A stretch of 64,000 nt of DNA from Methylovorus mays (GTDB lineage: Bacteria; Pseudomonadota; Gammaproteobacteria; Burkholderiales; Methylophilaceae), in NCBI RefSeq assembly GCF_020531915.1, contig NZ_JAJAVG010000004.1:558001-622000 (forward strand), given 5' to 3'. Positions 8,696 to 16,552 of this stretch are shown here, one piece after another. Position 1 is the stretch's first letter. Every line of letters starts with the position of its first letter. The notes under the pieces are model-generated. The model did no database searches. It worked only from the letters and a program-made list of their open reading frames with translations, and was not told where the DNA came from. The position numbers were made by a program, and so were the translations under genes.

Positions 8696-9334
8696 GTGAA
8701 GACTGATTTCATTCTGGCGGCGATTGATGCCGTCAATTCCGCCATCCTCAGTCATGAGGCCGATATCGAGGGTCTGGACCGCGACATTGGCGATGGCGAT
8801 CACTACATCAACATCAAGCGCGGTTGTGCGGCAGCCGCCGCCATGCGGCCAGAGCTGGAGAACCTGACTCCGGATGCCGCGCTGCAGAAAATCGGCATGA
8901 AAGTGCTATCCAGCATAGGCGGCGCTTCCGGCCCGCTGGTCGCGAGCTTTTTTCTGGAGATGGCAAAAGCCATCAAGCTCAAGGAGCCGATTTCGCTGGC
9001 TGATCATGCGGCGCTGTTTGCGACTGGCGTTGCTGGCATACAGCATCGTGGCAAAGCCCAGGTGGGCGAAAAGACCATGATGGATGTTCTGATACCGGTG
9101 TCGACCCTGCTCACCCAGCTTGCCAGCACGCATAGCGAGCTGGATGCAGATGCTATCCATGCCATCAAGGCCGAAGCGGAAAAAGGCATGCTGGCCACGC
9201 GCGACATGCTGGCGACCAAAGGCCGGGCGGCCGGGCTGGGAGAACGCGCCATTGGCCATATCGACCCGGGTGCAAAAAGCTGCCAGGTGATGATCCATGC
9301 CGTGTGCGACATGCTGCTGGGCCAGGCTCATTAA
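8696..9334 (+). CDS. dhaL: Dihydroxyacetone kinase subunit DhaL
   Basis: 212 residues from a GTG start with AAGGAG nine bases upstream. The nucleotide-binding domain shows the Asp cluster LDRDIGDGDH (about residues 27-36) that coordinates Mg-ADP/ATP, and the SSIGGASGPL loop. In E. coli DhaL passes phosphate from DhaM to dihydroxyacetone bound on DhaK. Here dhaL precedes dhaK, the reverse of the E. coli order, and no PTS-type dhaM is present nearby, so direct use of ATP is possible. Confidence 0.9.
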   Translation: MKTDFILAAIDAVNSAILSHEADIEGLDRDIGDGDHYINIKRGCAAAAAMRPELENLTPDAALQKIGMKVLSSIGGASGPLVASFFLEMAKAIKLKEPISLADHAALFATGVAGIQHRGKAQVGEKTMMDVLIPVSTLLTQLASTHSELDADAIHAIKAEAEKGMLATRDMLATKGRAAGLGERAIGHIDPGAKSCQVMIHAVCDMLLGQAH

Positions 9335-9397
9335 GGCATTGCCCAAGCATTGCCCTGATTCAAATAATAGCCATCACAAAAAGCAGGAGGAGACCCC

Positions 9398-10387
9398 ATG
9401 AAAAAATTCATGAACCAGCCCGACACCATGCTCACCGAGAGCCTGCAAGGGTTTGCCGCCGCGCATGCGGATCTGGTGACACTGCATCTCGACCCCAATT
9501 ACCTGGTACGTGCCAAACAAGCCCAGAACAAGGTCGCCGTGATTTCGGGCGGCGGCTCCGGCCACGAGCCGCTGCATAGCGGTCTGCTGGGCTATGGCAT
9601 GCTGGATGCGGTGTGCCCCGGCTTTGTGTTTACCTCGCCCAGCCCGGATCAGATGCTGGCCGCCGCTGAGGCGGTGGAATGCGGCAAGGGCGTGCTCTTC
9701 ATCGTCAAGAATTACGCGGGCGATGTCATGAACTTTGAAATGGCAGCAGAAATGCTGTCCTGTGAAAGCGCCACTGTGCTGACCAGCGATGATGTGGCGG
9801 TGGAAAACTCCACCTACACCACGGGCCGTCGCGGCGTCGCAGGCACCGTGATCGTGGAAAAAGTGGTTGGCAGCCTGGCAGAAACCGGTGCCGACTTGGC
9901 CACCTGCAAGGCGCTGGGCGACAGGGTCAACCGGCGCACGGCCTCCATGGGCGTGGCCCTTACCAGCTGCACGGTACCGGCGGCGGGCAAACCCACATTT
10001 CAGCTGGGCGAGCAGGAGCTGGAAATGGGCGTCGGCATCCATGGCGAACCCGGCCGTCGCCGCGAAGCCATGCGCCCGGCAGATGAGATTGTGGCTGACC
10101 TGGTCAAGGCGATTCTGCATGATCTGGCGCCCGCCTCCGGCAGTGAAATCCTACTGCTGGTCAACGGTTTTGCCGGTACACCGCTGATGGAGCTTTATCT
10201 CTTGTACAACAGCGCCGCACGTTTGCTGCAATCGCATGGTCTCATCATCAGTCGCTCACTGGTCGGCAACTACACCACCGCGCTGGATATGGCCGGCGCG
10301 TCGATCACCGTGTGCCTGCTTGACGATGAGATCAAGCAGCACTGGGATAGCCCGGTACATACCGCCGCCCTGCGCTGGGGTATGTAA
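9398..10387 (+). CDS. dhaK: Dihydroxyacetone kinase subunit DhaK
   Basis: 329 residues. Residues that act in E. coli DhaK are kept at nearly the same numbers: His56 (GGGSGHEP), Asp109 (NYAGDVMNF) and the substrate-binding His215 (GIHGEPG), which forms the hemiaminal with dihydroxyacetone. A strong AGGAGG ribosome site precedes the ATG. It lies 63 bases behind dhaL and 58 before rpiA. In a methylotroph it may return dihydroxyacetone to the RuMP pathway as DHAP; a C4-sugar kinase role is an alternative. Confidence 0.92.
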   Translation: MKKFMNQPDTMLTESLQGFAAAHADLVTLHLDPNYLVRAKQAQNKVAVISGGGSGHEPLHSGLLGYGMLDAVCPGFVFTSPSPDQMLAAAEAVECGKGVLFIVKNYAGDVMNFEMAAEMLSCESATVLTSDDVAVENSTYTTGRRGVAGTVIVEKVVGSLAETGADLATCKALGDRVNRRTASMGVALTSCTVPAAGKPTFQLGEQELEMGVGIHGEPGRRREAMRPADEIVADLVKAILHDLAPASGSEILLLVNGFAGTPLMELYLLYNSAARLLQSHGLIISRSLVGNYTTALDMAGASITVCLLDDEIKQHWDSPVHTAALRWGM

Positions 10388-10445
10388 CGCTGTGCTCACT
10401 TCCCAATAAACGCCTCATCACGCTCACACGAAAAGGAGCAGCATC

Positions 10446-11123
10446 ATGAACGACAAACAACTGGTAGCCGAGCATGCCGCCAGCCTGGTGGAAGACAGCA
10501 TGATCGTCGGCCTGGGCACCGGCTCCACCGCCAATTATTTTATCGAAGCGCTCAGCCGTCGCCAGCGCGACGAAGGTCTGCGCATCACCACGGTGGCGAG
10601 TTCCACCATCAGCGCCATCAAGGCAGCCGAACATGGCTTGCCCCTGCTCGATATCTCGCAGCTGGGGCATCTCGATCTTTATGTGGATGGCGCCGATGAA
10701 ATCACACCGGGGCTGACTCTGCTGAAAGGCCGGGGGCAGGATCTGGTCATGGAAAAACTGCTGGCCCGCGCCGCCGAGCGTTTTGTGGTGGTGGCGGACA
10801 AAAGCAAGCAGGTCAGCCGCATAGGCGAGAAATTCGTGATTCCGGTTGAGGTGATGCCCGCGGCCTGGAAAATCGTCCGCCACGCGCTGGAAAAAGCCAA
10901 TGGCGAAGCCGAACTACGTCTCAACGCCAGCAAGGATAACGTCGCGGTTACCGCGCACGGCAGCTATGTGCTGGATGTACGCTTCCCCGATTGGCTGGAC
11001 GATGCCGAGCTGGACATTCTGCTCAACAACACCCCTGGCGTGGTTGAGCATGGCGTATTTCGTGGCCTCGCCAGCCTGGTCCTGATTGCCGACCAGGGGC
11101 AGGTGGATGTGGTGCAGGCTTGA
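10446..11123 (+). CDS. rpiA: Ribose-5-phosphate isomerase A
   Basis: 225 residues with phosphate loop GLGTGSTA and the catalytic DGADE motif, interconverting ribose-5-P and ribulose-5-P. The usual KGGGGA(L) segment is replaced by KGRGQDL, so the active-site loop is unusual, although the following EK (catalytic Glu region) is present. AAGGAG lies nine bases upstream. It is the third gene of a dhaL-dhaK-rpiA run, matching a role in regenerating ribulose-5-P, the formaldehyde acceptor. Confidence 0.92.
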   Translation: MNDKQLVAEHAASLVEDSMIVGLGTGSTANYFIEALSRRQRDEGLRITTVASSTISAIKAAEHGLPLLDISQLGHLDLYVDGADEITPGLTLLKGRGQDLVMEKLLARAAERFVVVADKSKQVSRIGEKFVIPVEVMPAAWKIVRHALEKANGEAELRLNASKDNVAVTAHGSYVLDVRFPDWLDDAELDILLNNTPGVVEHGVFRGLASLVLIADQGQVDVVQA

Positions 11124-11207
11124 AGGCGCCATGCGCTGAGTGAGGCATAGGGTTGAGGCTGGAGTTTAAGGCTGATTTTTTCTGGAATAACGTTGCTAAG
11201 GATACAT

Positions 11208-11762
11208 GTGCCAAACATTCGATGTTCAATCAAGGCCCTTCCGCTAACTGTTGGTTGGCAGTTGGGAGCAGGACTGATACTTGGCCTGAGTCTGCTCGCC
11301 AGCCACCCCGCGCATGCCGCCGATGCCCTGCGCCCGGGATTATGGGAAACCAGCATCAAGCTCAAACTGCACAATATGCCGCAGATTCCCGATGAGCAGC
11401 TGCAACAACTGGAGATGCTCGGCATCCAGCTGCCTGTCGGCAACCAGCCCATGACCGTGCTGCAATGCCTGACGCCCGAGCAAGCCAGGCTGGACAAACC
11501 CATCGTACCGGCCAATGATCAGGGCTGCGTCATCCGCAATTACCGCCACGCGGGCAAACAGGTCAATGGGGATGTGGTATGCTCCGGCAGCTTGCAGGGA
11601 ACCGGCAAGTTCAGCATGCAGGTGCAGAGCGATACGGCATTCACAGGGCAATTGACGGCGCAGGGCACCAGCAATGAGCTGGGGCCTATCGACCAGACCA
11701 CCGACTTCAGTGGCCGCTGGGTACAAGCGGCCTGCAATGCAGACACCCCCACGTTTCCATGA
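11208..11762 (+). CDS. DUF3617 periplasmic protein
   Basis: 184 residues from a GTG with AAGGA five bases upstream (a TTG at 11193 is the alternative). A signal peptide (GAGLILGLSLLASHPAHA) is followed by the DUF3617 pattern ALRPGLWETSIK, then paired Cys (TVLQCLT, QGCVIRN, GDVVCSG). The family is periplasmic and uncharacterised. Confidence 0.85.
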   Translation: MPNIRCSIKALPLTVGWQLGAGLILGLSLLASHPAHAADALRPGLWETSIKLKLHNMPQIPDEQLQQLEMLGIQLPVGNQPMTVLQCLTPEQARLDKPIVPANDQGCVIRNYRHAGKQVNGDVVCSGSLQGTGKFSMQVQSDTAFTGQLTAQGTSNELGPIDQTTDFSGRWVQAACNADTPTFP

Positions 11763-11842
11763 TGTCGGTGCATAACCGCCCATCCGGCATCTGACATCCT
11801 TAACCCTGGCCTTTAACCCGCTAATCAACGAGTCTTCATTTC

Positions 11843-12556
11843 ATGCATCTTGAACGCATCCTTCACGCGCAGGGCTTCGGCTCCCGCAAAAACTGCCGCA
11901 TCCTGATCCGCCACCATGCGGTGACCGTCAATGGCGAGCCTTGCGATAACCCCTTTGCCGACTTTGACACGGACAAGCTCGCATTCACCGTGAACGATGA
12001 GCCATGGGAATATCGTGAAAAGGCTTACCTGATGCTGAACAAGCCTGCCAATTACGAGTGTTCGCACAAGCCGCAGCATCATCCCAGCGTGTTTGCCCTG
12101 CTGCCGCACCCGCTGCTGGAGCGCGGCGTGCAATGCATAGGGCGGCTCGATGAAGATACCACCGGCTTGATCCTGCTGTCAGACGATGGTCAGTTCATCC
12201 ACCGCATGAGCTCGCCCAAGTGGAAAGTGCCCAAAATTTACGAAGTCGGCGCCAAACATGCCGTGGATGCCGATCAGATCCGCCAATTGCAGGAAGGCGT
12301 GCAACTGGTGGATGAGCCCGCCCCTATCGCCGCCCTGGCTTGCGAACAGATCAGCGATCAGGTGCTGCATCTGACATTGGCCGAAGGCAAATACCATCAG
12401 GTGAAGCGCATGCTGGCTGCCGTAGGCAATCGCGTGGAGAGCCTGAAGCGCATCCGTATCGGCGAGCTGGTATTGCCAGACGACCTGGCAGAAGGCCAAT
12501 GGCGCTGGCTCACGGAGAGCGAACTCGCCTCGCTGAACGGTGCTGCACGCGCCTGA
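11843..12556 (+). CDS. rsuA: 16S rRNA pseudouridine(516) synthase
   Basis: 237 residues. An S4 RNA-binding domain (LERILHAQGFGSRKNCRILI) comes first, then the pseudouridine synthase catalytic motif GRLDEDTTGLILL, whose Asp is the nucleophile, and KIYEV. The YHQVKRMLAAVGN segment is typical of RsuA/RluB-type enzymes. RsuA rather than RluB/E/F is chosen from the length and the short S4 domain; subclass confidence is moderate. Confidence 0.88.
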   Translation: MHLERILHAQGFGSRKNCRILIRHHAVTVNGEPCDNPFADFDTDKLAFTVNDEPWEYREKAYLMLNKPANYECSHKPQHHPSVFALLPHPLLERGVQCIGRLDEDTTGLILLSDDGQFIHRMSSPKWKVPKIYEVGAKHAVDADQIRQLQEGVQLVDEPAPIAALACEQISDQVLHLTLAEGKYHQVKRMLAAVGNRVESLKRIRIGELVLPDDLAEGQWRWLTESELASLNGAARA

Positions 12557-12703
12557 TTAACTTGGCGAAATTATCTTGGCGAACTCAAAAAACAGCCGAC
12601 AAAATCGCGCCGCTGCGGGTGCAAACATCATCCCCGGCGGCGTCCGCTGCAGCCAGATATCAACAGCAGACTGGCAAGTTTGGGCAGGGAACCGAATCTC
12701 ATG

Positions 12704-12732
12704 CCGCAAGTCCCAGCCATATACCGTATAAT
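12704..12732 (+). promoter_or_regulatory. Possible promoter for rhlE
   Basis: A perfect TATAAT at 12727-12732 lies about 108 bases before the TTG start; the -35 region (CCGCAA at 17 bases) is poor. The resulting 5' leader of about 100 bases is long for this region. The gap 12557-12840 holds no gene. Confidence 0.35.
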
Positions 12733-12840
12733 GCGGGTTCCTGCGCTTCACCAATGACCGCAGCGTCCCTCACACCACCCCATCTCGTTGCCTGAATTGG
12801 TATGCTCACAAAGCAATAGGCAGCTGCAGGAGTTTTAATC

Positions 12841-14475
12841 TTGTCTACCGTAGTTGAAAACGCCGCTGGCTTTGCCCAGCTCGGCCTTGCCGAACCCATT
12901 TTGCGTGCGATTGCCGATGCTGGCTACACCACGCCCACCCCCATTCAATTGCAGGCCATCCCCCAGGTATTAACCGGGGGAGACCTGCTGGCTGGCGCCC
13001 AGACCGGCACCGGCAAAACCGCCGGTTTCACCCTGCCGCTGCTGCATCTGCTGCAAAGCCGTCCCGGCAAGAACAAGGCCGGACAGCCACGCTGCCTGAT
13101 CCTGACGCCCACGCGCGAGCTGGCTGCCCAGGTAGAAGAATCCGTACAAACCTATGGCAAATACCTGCCGCTGAAATCCATGGTGATGTTTGGCGGCGTG
13201 GGGATCAACCCACAGGTCGCCCAACTGAAAAAGCCACTGGATATTCTGGTGGCAACCCCTGGCCGCTTGCTGGATCACGCCAACCAGAAAACCGTGGACC
13301 TTTCCGCGGTGGAAATCCTGGTGCTGGACGAAGCCGACCGCATGCTGGACATGGGTTTTATCCGCGACATCAAGCGCGTGCTGGCATTGTTGCCAAAGCA
13401 GCGGCAGAACCTGCTGTTCTCGGCTACCTTTTCCGATGAAATCAAGGCACTGGCCGATGGCCTGCTGCATAACCCGGGCTTTGTGGAAGTGGCACGCCGC
13501 AATACCGCGTCTGAACTGGTGGAGCAAACCGTGCATCTGGTGCGCCAGAGCCACAAGCGCGACATGGTCAGCCACCTGATCAAGCAGAACAACTGGCAGC
13601 AAGTGCTGATTTTTACCCGCACCAAGCACGGTGCCAACCGCCTGGCCGACAAACTGGTCAAGGATGGCATTCCCGCTGCCGCCATTCACGGCAACAAGAG
13701 CCAGTCTGCCCGTACCAAGGCACTGGCGCAATTCAAGGATGGCAGCCTGCCAGTACTGGTCGCCACCGACATCGCCGCGCGCGGGCTGGATATTGACCAG
13801 TTGCCGCAAGTGGTCAACTTTGAGCTGCCGAATGTGGCAGAAGATTATGTGCATCGTATAGGCCGGACCGGCCGTGCAGGCGCAACAGGCGCTGCCGTAT
13901 CGCTGGTCGATGAAGAAGAAATCAAGCTGCTGAAAGGCATTGAGCGCCTGATCAAGCGCGAAATTCCACGTGTAGAAGTCGAAGGCTTTGTACCATCGCC
14001 GGTAGACAAATCTGCCGCCAGCGAAGAACGCGAGCCACGTGCTCCGCGCCCACGTCAAGGTCAGCCGCGTCAAGGCCAACCACGCCAGAATCAAGCCCGC
14101 CAAAGCCAGCCGCGTGATTCGCAAGCAGCACCATCGCAACCGCGCCAGCCAAGAGAAAATGCAGCCCGCCCCGGTGGTCAGCCACGTCAGGGCAAGCCGG
14201 GGGGCGCCAACGCCAACGGCTCACGCAACGGCGCCCAGCCGCAAGGCCAACGCCGCCCACAGGCTGGCAAGGCTGGCAAGGCTGGCGGCGCCAATGGCGC
14301 CTCGCAAGGCAACCGCAAACCGCAGGCAACTGCTGATGCAGGCAAGCCATTATCTGAAGCAGCCCGTCATCAGGCCCTGCCGCAGACACCGATATTTGCC
14401 CCCAAGCCCGGACCACGCCACATGCCCAAGGGTCCACGTAACGGCAGTGGTGGCGGAGGTGGCCGCGGCCGATGA
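12841..14475 (+). CDS. rhlE: DEAD-box RNA helicase RhlE
   Basis: 544 residues from a TTG start with AGGAG eight bases upstream. All helicase motifs are present: Q motif (PTPIQLQAI), [39 protein letters not shown] and [10 protein letters not shown]. From about residue 400 the tail is low-complexity, rich in Arg, Gln, Pro and Gly (repeats of PRQGQ), a likely RNA-binding or condensate-forming extension. Its last four bases overlap the next gene. Confidence 0.95.
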   Translation: MSTVVENAAGFAQLGLAEPILRAIADAGYTTPTPIQLQAIPQVLTGGDLLAGAQTGTGKTAGFTLPLLHLLQSRPGKNKAGQPRCLILTPTRELAAQVEESVQTYGKYLPLKSMVMFGGVGINPQVAQLKKPLDILVATPGRLLDHANQKTVDLSAVEILVLDEADRMLDMGFIRDIKRVLALLPKQRQNLLFSATFSDEIKALADGLLHNPGFVEVARRNTASELVEQTVHLVRQSHKRDMVSHLIKQNNWQQVLIFTRTKHGANRLADKLVKDGIPAAAIHGNKSQSARTKALAQFKDGSLPVLVATDIAARGLDIDQLPQVVNFELPNVAEDYVHRIGRTGRAGATGAAVSLVDEEEIKLLKGIERLIKREIPRVEVEGFVPSPVDKSAASEEREPRAPRPRQGQPRQGQPRQNQARQSQPRDSQAAPSQPRQPRENAARPGGQPRQGKPGGANANGSRNGAQPQGQRRPQAGKAGKAGGANGASQGNRKPQATADAGKPLSEAARHQALPQTPIFAPKPGPRHMPKGPRNGSGGGGGRGR

Positions 14476-14924
14476 AGATATGGGTAGACGCCGACGCCTG
14501 CCCGGTCGTCATCAAGGAAATACTCTACCGTGCGGCGGAGCGCTGCCGTCTGCCTACGGTGTTTGTTGCCAACAAGCTGTTGCGCCTGCCGCCCTCCCCC
14601 TATCTGCAAGCCATGCAGGTGCCGGGCGGGTTTGATGTCGCGGACAATGAAATTGTAGACAAGCTGGAAGCGGGCGATCTGGTCATCACCGCCGATATTC
14701 CGCTGGCCGCCGCCGTGATCGCCAAGGATGGGCATGCGCTCAACCCGCGCGGTGAAATGTACGACAAAGCCAATATCCACGAGCGGCTCAGCATGCGCAA
14801 TCTCATGGAAACCCTGCGTAGCAGCGGTGTGGAACTCTCGGGGCCGGCCACACTCAACCAGCAGGACAGGCAAGCCTTTGCCGCATCGCTGGATCGCTTC
14901 CTGGCGCGCCTGCCGCGTTCCTGA
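14472..14924 (+). CDS. YaiI/YqxD-family protein (UPF0178)
   Basis: 150 residues, recognised by the N terminus [12 protein letters not shown] and the VITADIPLA and LNPRGEMY segments. The fold belongs to the PIN/NYN-like group with conserved acidic residues (D6, D8), suggesting a nuclease, but activity is unproven. The ATG overlaps the rhlE stop (ATGA), so the two are translationally coupled. Confidence 0.9.
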   Translation: MKIWVDADACPVVIKEILYRAAERCRLPTVFVANKLLRLPPSPYLQAMQVPGGFDVADNEIVDKLEAGDLVITADIPLAAAVIAKDGHALNPRGEMYDKANIHERLSMRNLMETLRSSGVELSGPATLNQQDRQAFAASLDRFLARLPRS

Positions 14925-14946
14925 ACTTCATCCAAGGAATCATGAC

Positions 14947-15486
14947 ATGCTTCATAGACTGTTCGTAATTGCACTGCTCAGCCTGCTGACCGCCTGTATG
15001 GGCGTGCCACCCGGCGCCGAACCTGTCACCAAGGTAGACGCGCAGCGTTATCTGGGGAAATGGTATGAAATCGCTCGCCTGGACCACAGCTTCGAACGTG
15101 GACTGGAGCAGGTATCTGCGACCTATTCTCCTCGTGAAGATGGCGGCATCAAGGTCATCAACCGTGGCTATGATCCGGAAAAAGCCAAATGGCAGGAAGC
15201 CGAAGGCAAAGCCTATTTCCTGAAGCCGGCCGATGCCGATGGGCGCTACCCCGGCATGTTGAAAGTGTCTTTTTTCGGGCCATTTTATGGGGCTTATAAC
15301 ATTCTGGTGCTGGATCCCGACTATCAGCACGTACTGGTCAGCGGGCCGGATACGTCTTATCTCTGGGTATTGTCCCGCACCCCGCAACTCCCGCAAAAAA
15401 CGCTGGAGCCCCTGCTCGCAAAAGCGGAAAGCCTGGGCTTTGCCACCGACAAGCTGATCTACCCGCCTCAGCCTGAAAAGCCATAA
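14947..15486 (+). CDS. blc: Outer-membrane lipocalin Blc
   Basis: 179 residues. A lipoprotein signal ends in the lipobox LLTAC (Cys17), then the lipocalin signature KWYEIARLDHSFERGL and GPFYGAYNILVLDPDYQHVLV. Bacterial lipocalins bind fatty acids or lysophospholipids at the outer membrane during envelope stress. The start at 14947 has AAGGA eight bases upstream and gives the signal peptide directly; the frame extends further upstream only through the previous gene. Confidence 0.93.
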   Translation: MLHRLFVIALLSLLTACMGVPPGAEPVTKVDAQRYLGKWYEIARLDHSFERGLEQVSATYSPREDGGIKVINRGYDPEKAKWQEAEGKAYFLKPADADGRYPGMLKVSFFGPFYGAYNILVLDPDYQHVLVSGPDTSYLWVLSRTPQLPQKTLEPLLAKAESLGFATDKLIYPPQPEKP

Positions 15487-15504
15487 GCAGCATGCCATGC
15501 CTGC

Positions 15505-15541
15505 ATAAAAAAAGCCGGAGCATGCCCTCCGGCTTTTTTTA
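15505..15541. terminator. Bidirectional intrinsic terminator
   Basis: AGCCGGAG and CTCCGGCT form a perfect 8-base stem with loop CATGCC, flanked by A7 and T7 tracts. It serves both blc (plus) and the BON gene (minus). Confidence 0.92.
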
Positions 15542-15558
15542 TGCATTGCGCTTGAGCG

Positions 15559-16065
15559 CTAGCGTTTTACGATCAGGCTATTCTTCACGGAGATGACGCC
15601 TGTGGTTTCCCTGGCAAGGCGCTCGGCCGTGCTGACTTGTGTCTGCGCATCAACAAATCCACTCAGCAGCACCACTCCACGATGCGTTTCCACACTGACC
15701 TGCAGGCCCTTGAACCCATCTTCTTTCAGGATCGCTGCCTTGATGCTGGCAGTAATCACGCTATCATCCGCAATACGTTCCACCTCTTTGTTTTGTTCGG
15801 CAGATTTGTAATTCATGTACTCCTGCTGATCCAGCGTGCCGCTTTTGTTGAGGTCTGCCTTGGCAAAATGCGTGGTATTGAACAGGGAATCCTTGCCTGC
15901 TTCTTTTACACTGAGCACGCCATCCTTGTTCACGTCCAGCTTTTTGAATGCCTCAATCTGGGGATTTTCCGTGACATCGTCGGGTCTGGCCATGGCAGAC
16001 GAACTGGCGGCCATGCCTGTGAGCGCCACCGCCATGAGAAGATGTTTCATAAACGCTGTGTTCAT
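15559..16065 (-). CDS. Periplasmic EF-hand plus BON-domain protein
   Basis: 168 residues with a signal peptide (cleavage near SSSAMA). Two EF-hand loops follow, DVNKDGVLSVKE (full set of acidic ligands) and DLNKSGTLDQQE. A BON domain comes last (DDSVITASIKAAILKEDGF to VISVKNSLIVKR), as in OsmY. It is a paralogue of 25598-26113. The start at 16065 has GGGAG seven bases upstream. It is probably an envelope-stress protein that binds calcium and lipid surfaces; this is inferred from domains. Confidence 0.88.
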   Translation of the reverse strand: MNTAFMKHLLMAVALTGMAASSSAMARPDDVTENPQIEAFKKLDVNKDGVLSVKEAGKDSLFNTTHFAKADLNKSGTLDQQEYMNYKSAEQNKEVERIADDSVITASIKAAILKEDGFKGLQVSVETHRGVVLLSGFVDAQTQVSTAERLARETTGVISVKNSLIVKR

Positions 16066-16207
16066 ACAAACTCCCTTCCATTGCTGATGAATATGCATTC
16101 AGTCTACAAGTGCCACGCGAGCTCAGCCGTCGGCAAGCGCCACTTTTTGATGTCGGCTTCAACCTACAACAGCTTTGTTAACACCATGCATGTTTGATGC
16201 CAGCCAT

Positions 16208-16234
16208 AAAAAAAGCGCCCCAGGGGCGCTTTTT
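16208..16234. terminator. Intrinsic terminator-like hairpin
   Basis: AGCGCCCC and GGGGCGCT pair over a one-base loop, flanked by A and T tracts (AAAAA and TTTTT). It marks the GC-normal edge just outside the AT-rich island. Confidence 0.75.
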
Positions 16235-16282
16235 GCTATTCAACCGCTGTTACCCATCAGCTGCCCAACGCGAAGAGTAAGA

Positions 16283-16312
16283 TTGGATATTTTTAAATCA
16301 ACAGGCTATTAT
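16283..16312 (+). promoter_or_regulatory. Predicted promoter of the 57-codon gene
   Basis: TTGGAT (16283-16288) and TATTAT (16307-16312) are separated by 18 bases. Initiation about seven bases later would fall on the ATG at 16320, so the transcript could be leaderless; no ribosome site is visible. Confidence 0.45.
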
Positions 16313-16319
16313 TCCAGTT

Positions 16320-16493
16320 ATGAAAACCGTTCAGACAGTGAAGATCAATGAAGCGGAGATTCTTCGCATGAAGCGCGAGGGTCAGGCACGGTCACGCCAG
16401 CTAGTAAAGGATGGTATTCGCACTCAGGAAAGCATGTTCCTTATACGTCCAGCAGTGGCAAAAGCATCTAAAGTTCGTTATAGAGGCTTTTAG
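16320..16493 (+). CDS. Small basic protein of 57 residues, unknown
   Basis: An intact frame from ATG to TAG reading MKTVQTVKINEAEI and ending VRYRGF. It is highly basic with an amphipathic helical first half (EAEILRMKREGQARSRQLV) and no Cys. It looks like real protein sequence, but I do not recognise it. It sits at the left edge of the AT-rich island, convergent with the large NTPase gene. It could be a small regulator, a truncated gene or an accessory factor of the island. Confidence 0.5.
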   Translation: MKTVQTVKINEAEILRMKREGQARSRQLVKDGIRTQESMFLIRPAVAKASKVRYRGF

Positions 16494-16552
16494 CCCTACT
16501 CCCCCATGTCTTTTTAGTAACTCATAACGACATATTGAGTTGTGACAACATT

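Noticed and set aside
12970-14139. 389-codon open frame antisense to rhlE
   Set aside because: Shadow frame, Gln/His-rich, with rhlE clearly coding on the other strand.
14728-14946. Longer N terminus for the lipocalin
   Set aside because: It overlaps the preceding YaiI-family gene and would destroy the lipoprotein signal peptide that starts at 14947.
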